9,159 nt of DNA from Candidatus Aenigmatarchaeota archaeon. Its GTDB lineage: Archaea > Aenigmatarchaeota > Aenigmatarchaeia > QMZP01 > JAUXAV01. Under the pieces are notes generated by a model, which saw only the letters and a list, made by a program, of their open reading frames with translations, had not been told where the DNA came from and ran no database searches. How positions within the stretch are numbered: the first letter of the stretch is position 1; each line of letters begins with the position of its first letter. The stretch is from the NCBI GenBank assembly GCA_030619735.1, contig JAUXAV010000034.1, positions 1 to 9,159 on the forward strand, in the 5' to 3' direction. The position numbers and the translations under genes are program-made. Shown here one piece after another: positions 5,559 to 9,159 of this stretch.

Positions 5559-6713
5559 ATGGAATCACTGATACAGCAGGTATTTGAAAGGAGTTTTGAG
5601 GATAGTAAGAAACAGGAACCCAACAGGGAAGCAGCACCAGCAGGGTTTTCCCCTGAGTCCGGGGAGAGCACGCAGAGCCTGCAGGACCAGTTCGGCCTTG
5701 ATGTAAAGGAAGCGGGAATCCTGGTCATGGGGGCAGGCGGAGCAGGAAACAATGCAATGACGAGGCTTACTGACATGGGAATAAAGGGAGCGCATACCAT
5801 TGCAATAAACACGGATGCAAAGCAGCTCTCCGTAACCAAAGCCCACAAGAAGCTTCTGATAGGAAAGGATATAACCAGGGGCCTGGGAGCAGGCGGATAC
5901 CCGGAGGTGGGCAGAAGGGCAGCCGAAGATAGCGAGAAGGAATTCAAGAAGATGCTTGAAGGCTGCGACATGCTCTATTTGGTTGCAGGCCTTGGCGGAG
6001 GAACAGGAACAGGTGCTGCTCCGGTAATAGCCAGGATAGCAAAGGAACTGGGGATAATAGTGATAGGCTGCGTGACCATGCCCTTCAAGATTGAGGGCGC
6101 CAGGATAGGTAAAGCCGAAGATGGCCTTTACCAGCTCAGGCAGGTGTGCGATACCGCAATAGTGATAGAGAATGACAAGCTGCTTAAGATAGCCGGGGAC
6201 CTACCCATTCAGCAGGCCTTTGGCGTTGCCGATGGTTTGATATCAACCATGATAAAGGGCGTCACAGAGACCATATCACAGCCGAGCCTTGTGAACCTGG
6301 ACTATGCGGATGTAAAGACTATAATGCACTCTGGCGGCGTTGCAGCAGTGGGCTTCGGCGAATCCGATACCAAGAGCAGGGCAGAGGAGGCCATAACAAA
6401 GGCCATGACCAATCCCCTTCTTGAGGTGGACTACACCGGCGGCCTGGGCGCACTAATCCATATAACAGGCGGCAATGACCTGAAGCTTGACGAGGCAAAC
6501 CTTATAGGCGAATACGTGTCAAAGCTCCTGGACCCGGAGGCGCAGATAATCTGGGGCGCAAGGGTTGACCCTGATTTCCAGGGCAAGATACAGGTAATAA
6601 CCATCATAACAGGGGTCAAGTCACCATACATACTGGGGCCTGTAGCCCAGGAGGAATTCGTGAAGAAGCAGGACTTTGCCCAGGACCTTGGCATTCCTGT
6701 CCTTAACAGGTGA
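5559..6713 (+). CDS. ftsZ: Cell division GTPase FtsZ (archaeal FtsZ2-like)
   Basis: This is a complete 384-aa tubulin-family GTPase that polymerises into the cytokinetic ring. The nucleotide-binding loop is GAGGAGNN (residues 58-65), the tubulin signature is GLGGGTGTG (144-152), and the T7 catalytic loop is NLDYAD (246-251), which completes the active site of the next subunit. The C-terminal activation domain follows (about 250-355), with HITGG and IWGARVD. GAGGAGNN, GKDITRGLGAGG, TQ/SQPSLVNLDYAD and DYTGG...HITGG resemble archaeal FtsZ2 more than FtsZ1; this is judged from remembered haloarchaeal sequences. The ~50-residue N-terminal extension has a charged helix (MESLIQQVFERSFED) and a flexible Ser/Glu-rich linker. 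The tail ends DLGIPVLNR, a hydrophobic tip after a charged linker that could be the partner-binding peptide (for example SepF); this is inferred. A strong Shine-Dalgarno sets the start. No second ftsZ is in this window. Confidence 0.97.
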   Translation: MESLIQQVFERSFEDSKKQEPNREAAPAGFSPESGESTQSLQDQFGLDVKEAGILVMGAGGAGNNAMTRLTDMGIKGAHTIAINTDAKQLSVTKAHKKLLIGKDITRGLGAGGYPEVGRRAAEDSEKEFKKMLEGCDMLYLVAGLGGGTGTGAAPVIARIAKELGIIVIGCVTMPFKIEGARIGKAEDGLYQLRQVCDTAIVIENDKLLKIAGDLPIQQAFGVADGLISTMIKGVTETISQPSLVNLDYADVKTIMHSGGVAAVGFGESDTKSRAEEAITKAMTNPLLEVDYTGGLGALIHITGGNDLKLDEANLIGEYVSKLLDPEAQIIWGARVDPDFQGKIQVITIITGVKSPYILGPVAQEEFVKKQDFAQDLGIPVLNR

Positions 6714-6740
6714 GGGTAAAACCCTCACTCCTTTAATTTA
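6710..6740. terminator. Stem-loop terminator overlapping the ftsZ stop codon
   Basis: GTGAGGGT (6710-6717) pairs perfectly with ACCCTCAC (6721-6728) across a three-base AAA loop. The stop codon TGA (6711-6713) is inside the 5' arm. A TTTAATTTA stretch follows on the plus strand. The nitroreductase gene converges from the other side, ending at 6760, so the hairpin may serve both directions. Confidence 0.55.
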
Positions 6741-6759
6741 TTCAGGCTTTTTCCAGAAG

Positions 6760-7281
6760 TTAGTATTTCTCCAGGTGCAGGACCTCTTTTAGGGGCCTTC
6801 TTCCCGGCTTCTCCGGGACCTTACTGGGATAGCCCAGGGGTATTATTGCCAGGGGCCTCACATTCTCTGGTAGGACCAGGGTTTCCCTGACCCTCTGCTC
6901 ATTGAAGGCGCCCACCCAGCATGAACCAATGCCAAAATTCCAGGCAGCCAGGAGCAGGTTTTCTATGGCAGCAGAGGTATCCTGAACGGAATAGAGGCTC
7001 TTTCCTCTCTCCCCGTAGGAGGAGGAAATCCTGTTCAAATCAGAGCACACCACTATAACCAGGGGGGCCCGGGCTATGAAGTCCTGATTAAGGGCAGCAT
7101 TCACCAGAAGCCTCTTGGTGTTTGGGTTTTTCACCAAACAGAAATGCCAGTCCTGAATATTGCCCGCTGACGGCGATTGTATAGCGGAATCAAGGATTTT
7201 CTTCAGGATGTCCTCTGGTATGGGGTCTGGCCTGAAATCCCTGATGTCCCTTCTCTCCCTGATGCATTTTATGGTATCCAT
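6760..7281 (-). CDS. Nitroreductase-family FMN-dependent oxidoreductase
   Basis: The protein has 173 aa from the ATG at 7281, the usual size for the small single-domain nitroreductase family. FMN-binding signs are the N-terminal IRERRDIRDF (residues 7-16; basic residues for the phosphate), SPSAGNIQDWHF (36-47), the LLAAWNFGIGSCWVGAF helix-strand (110-126) and PLGYP...GRRPL (148-164). These enzymes are homodimeric cytosolic flavoproteins that use NAD(P)H to reduce nitro compounds, quinones, flavins or other acceptors; the natural substrate cannot be told. It begins 16 bp after the stop of the membrane-protein gene on the same strand, so the two are probably cotranscribed. The frame extends upstream to a TTG at 7344, but that would overlap the upstream gene by 47 bp and add residues unlike the family, so the ATG is preferred. 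Confidence 0.9.
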   Translation of the reverse strand: MDTIKCIRERRDIRDFRPDPIPEDILKKILDSAIQSPSAGNIQDWHFCLVKNPNTKRLLVNAALNQDFIARAPLVIVVCSDLNRISSSYGERGKSLYSVQDTSAAIENLLLAAWNFGIGSCWVGAFNEQRVRETLVLPENVRPLAIIPLGYPSKVPEKPGRRPLKEVLHLEKY

Positions 7282-7297
7282 ATTATCTTTGTCTGTG

Positions 7298-8230
7298 CTA
7301 GGGGGCCATGCCTGCGCAGAGGCAGAGTTCAGAGGATGTTGCAATGCAGGAGAACATGCCCTCTGTCCAGGCTATTATTACATCCCTTCCCCCCTCCCTA
7401 ACAAGGACCATCTGGAGAACTTTCTTGCCGGATTCCCTCTCTATCATGGATTTTATGGCATTATTTGAATAGCTGTGGCTCATCAGGAACTCAGGGTCCT
7501 GGAGCTGATCCTGTATGGGCGCCATGGCCAGCATGGCTGACATGCACGCCTGGGATTGCTCTGTAAGGGGTTTCCCGCCCTCTATCACCATGCCTTCCGG
7601 AAGTAATCCTTCCAGGCCTCCGGTTCCCCCTGTGCCGCCCTCCAGGCCGCCAAGCATGCCCCCAAGCTGGCTGAATTCCTCGGGTGTTATTCCGAACTGT
7701 GAAAAGAGGTCACTGGTAATGTCAGGGAATCCCCTGAAGTTCATGAGGGAGACCGCAAGGAAGACTATTATTATCACGGCCCCTATTATCATAAGGGGAT
7801 CCACCCTTCTGGATGAAGGCCGCCTGTCTTTTGTCTTTGCCAGCTTTTCCTGCAGTTTTTCAATCCTTTTCTTTACCACCAGGGTCCTGGGGAACCTGAG
7901 CGTTATTATGTAAAGGGAAATCAGCAGGACTATTGAGGATATTATGCCGCCGATTATCAGGTCAACCTGCGTTATCTTTAATATGGTGTTTTCACTTACT
8001 ATGGGCAGTAAAGAGGAGAGCCCTATGCCTGTGACAAGGCATACGAAACCGCTGCCTACCCTGAGCAGGAAATGAATCAGCCCGGAGAGGTAGCCCTTAT
8101 AGCCCCTTATGGCTATGGAGCCGAAAAAGAGTATAAGGAATATGTATATCACTGCCTGCATCCAGGGCATTATTGCAGGCAGGTTCTGGATAAGCCCTGC
8201 CATTGCACCGAGAGAAGATGGGTCAACCAT
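7298..8230 (-). CDS. Membrane protein of unknown function, four TM helices
   Basis: I do not recognise this 310-aa protein. Four hydrophobic helices are visible at about residues 22-41, 55-77, 90-111 and 145-163. The strongly basic segment between helices three and four (about 112-144, LVVKKRIEKLQEKLAKTKDRR) is probably cytoplasmic and may form a short coiled coil. By the positive-inside rule the N-terminus and the C-terminal domain (165-310) face outside. That domain has a Gly-rich linker (189-210, GG/GT repeats), then a compact-looking segment with a predicted strand pair (VLQMVLVREGGRDVIIAW) and Cys at 229, 295, 303 and 305. First gene of a probable operon with the nitroreductase. It is divergent from threonine synthase across a 45-bp promoter. 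Function open. Confidence 0.8.
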   Translation of the reverse strand: MVDPSSLGAMAGLIQNLPAIMPWMQAVIYIFLILFFGSIAIRGYKGYLSGLIHFLLRVGSGFVCLVTGIGLSSLLPIVSENTILKITQVDLIIGGIISSIVLLISLYIITLRFPRTLVVKKRIEKLQEKLAKTKDRRPSSRRVDPLMIIGAVIIIVFLAVSLMNFRGFPDITSDLFSQFGITPEEFSQLGGMLGGLEGGTGGTGGLEGLLPEGMVIEGGKPLTEQSQACMSAMLAMAPIQDQLQDPEFLMSHSYSNNAIKSMIERESGKKVLQMVLVREGGRDVIIAWTEGMFSCIATSSELCLCAGMAP

Positions 8231-8239
8231 ACCAAACCC

Positions 8240-8274
8240 CTAAATATTATTTAGCTGGAGAACCTTATTAATAA
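8240..8274. promoter_or_regulatory. Palindromic divergent promoter, membrane protein / threonine synthase
   Basis: The 45 bp between the divergent start codons hold a 15-bp perfect palindrome, CTAAATA-T-TATTTAG (8240-8254), and a second 10-bp palindrome, TTATTAATAA (8265-8274). The first is centred 29 nt before the threonine synthase ATG, a fitting TATA position for a near-leaderless transcript. The second is about 38 nt before the minus-strand ATG at 8230, fitting a short leader in that direction. A GGAG at 8257-8260 is 15 nt from the ATG, too far for a good Shine-Dalgarno. Confidence 0.45.
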
Positions 8275-8275
8275 T

Positions 8276-9159
8276 ATGCATGAAAAATATATCCTGTGCT
8301 CCGGCTGCGGCAGGAGATACCCTGTCAGGGAGTTGGTATTCAGGTGCAGGGAGTGCGGGGAGTCCCTGGAGGTTATTTTTGAGTATGGAAGGCTCAGGAG
8401 TATGGCTAAGAACTTTGGGGAGAGGCCCTTTAACCATTTGAGGTATAGGGAGCTTTACCCTGTAAGGGAGCCCCTAAGTCTGGGTGAAGGAGGGACCCCC
8501 CTGGTGAGGTCAAAAAACCTGGAAAGGGAATTTAAGCTGGGCTTCCAGCTCTGGTTCAAGTGCGAGTTTTTGAACCCCACTGGCTCCTTTAAAGACCGGG
8601 GCTCTTCAGTGGAGGTGGCAAGGGCCCTGGAGATGCTGAAAGGTAAAGGAAACAGGGAAGTTGTATGTGCTTCCACAGGGAATATGGGGGCAAGCGTGGC
8701 TGCCTATTCTGCCCTGGGGAGTCTGGAATGCTCCATATTCACCCCCAGGGATGCCCCTTCTGTAAAGCTTGAGCAAATCCTTGCCTATGGTGCCAGGGTC
8801 TTCCATATAAACGGGAACTATGCGCAGGTAGCCGGGATTGCAGAGCAGGCCTTCAGGAAATACAGGGCATACCTGCTCGGGGACTATCTGTTCAGGAGGG
8901 AAGGGACCAAGTCCGTGGGCTTTGAGACAGCAGAGCAGCTGCCTGGAGCGGACTACATATTCTGCCCTGTGGGGAACGGAACCCTGATATCCGCTGTCTG
9001 GAAGGCATTTAAGGAATTCCGAACCCTGGGATTATTAAGGAAAAGGCCCGGGATGATGGGGATACAGGCAAGCGGGTGCGCGCCCCTGATAAAGGGAAGG
9101 CCCGTAAAGAATCCCCATACCCTGGCCACGGCAATAGAATGCGGCGACCCCCTGGACGG
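8276..9159 (+). CDS. thrC: Threonine synthase, 3' truncated by the window
   Basis: Translating from ATG 8276 gives 294 codons before the window ends. An N-terminal zinc ribbon has C8, C11, C24 and C27. The fold-type II PLP core follows: LGEGGTPLV (69-77); NPTGSFKDRG (100-109), with K106 the expected Schiff-base lysine; CASTGNMGASVAAY (131-144); and the phosphate-cradle loop CPVGNGT (230-236). The enzyme turns O-phospho-L-homoserine into L-threonine and phosphate, the last step of threonine synthesis, in the cytosol. The zinc-ribbon type is common in archaea. Roughly the last quarter of the protein is missing. Among fold-type II relatives, cysteate synthase is close, but the EGGTPLV and GSFKDRG context fits threonine synthase. 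There is no in-frame ATG upstream before the TAG at 8252. No partner genes of the pathway are in the window. Confidence 0.93.
   Translation, partial: MHEKYILCSGCGRRYPVRELVFRCRECGESLEVIFEYGRLRSMAKNFGERPFNHLRYRELYPVREPLSLGEGGTPLVRSKNLEREFKLGFQLWFKCEFLNPTGSFKDRGSSVEVARALEMLKGKGNREVVCASTGNMGASVAAYSALGSLECSIFTPRDAPSVKLEQILAYGARVFHINGNYAQVAGIAEQAFRKYRAYLLGDYLFRREGTKSVGFETAEQLPGADYIFCPVGNGTLISAVWKAFKEFRTLGLLRKRPGMMGIQASGCAPLIKGRPVKNPHTLATAIECGDPLD

Noticed and set aside
5163..5971. Minus-strand open frames across the ftsZ upstream region and ftsZ 5' end (64 aa and 205 aa)
   Set aside because: The longer one lies opposite the ftsZ coding start and the shorter one lies in AT-rich non-coding DNA. Neither has a recognisable domain or a start signal, and the protein composition is unlike a real gene.
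6753..6777. Hairpin at the nitroreductase stop codon
   Set aside because: The CCAGAA and TTCT-CCAGG stretches near the stop do not form a continuous stem on either strand.
7282..7344. Upstream TTG start extending the nitroreductase by 21 residues
   Set aside because: It would overlap the preceding gene by 47 bp and add a segment not typical of the family; the ATG at 7281 begins directly at the conserved DTIKCIRERR.

Overview
The window looks archaeal. It carries an archaeal-type translation initiation factor (aIF2 beta), an FtsZ closest in motifs to archaeal FtsZ2, TATA-like boxes about 25-30 nt upstream of start codons that lack a Shine-Dalgarno, and secreted proteins of the parallel beta-helix and 'CGNGxCE...CPxDC' kinds common in poorly cultivated (DPANN-like) archaea. 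AGG (Arg) and ATA (Ile) codons are frequent. The lineage cannot be fixed from this sequence alone.

Layout. (1) 1-1224, +: 3' part of a secreted or cell-surface parallel beta-helix (NosD-like) protein, cut by the window edge. (2) 1239-1646, -: complete aIF2 beta, convergent with gene 1. (3) 1741-5154, -: a very large Cys-rich secreted protein of 1137 aa. It has a signal peptide, an array of CGNG-type Cys modules with two interleaved Kazal-type modules, a set of short Cys repeats, a helical segment, and three C-terminal copies of a ~100-residue domain I do not recognise. (4) 5155-5558: a 404-bp non-coding region between divergent genes, with a TATA-like box, a candidate structured RNA closed by an 8-bp long-range stem and followed by a T6 run, a second hairpin, and a 10-bp palindrome before a strong Shine-Dalgarno. 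(5) 5559-6713, +: ftsZ, ending in a stem-loop that includes its stop codon. (6) 8230-6760, -: a probable two-gene operon of a four-helix membrane protein of unknown function followed by a small nitroreductase-family flavoprotein. (7) 8231-8275: a compact divergent promoter built around a 15-bp palindrome. (8) 8276 to the end, +: threonine synthase with an N-terminal zinc ribbon, cut by the window edge.

Housekeeping functions (translation initiation, cell division, threonine synthesis) thus sit beside two surface or secreted repeat proteins. No mobile element, CRISPR array, tRNA or rRNA was found. The parts least explained by known families are the 1137-aa secreted protein, especially its three-copy C-terminal domain, and the structured non-coding region before ftsZ.
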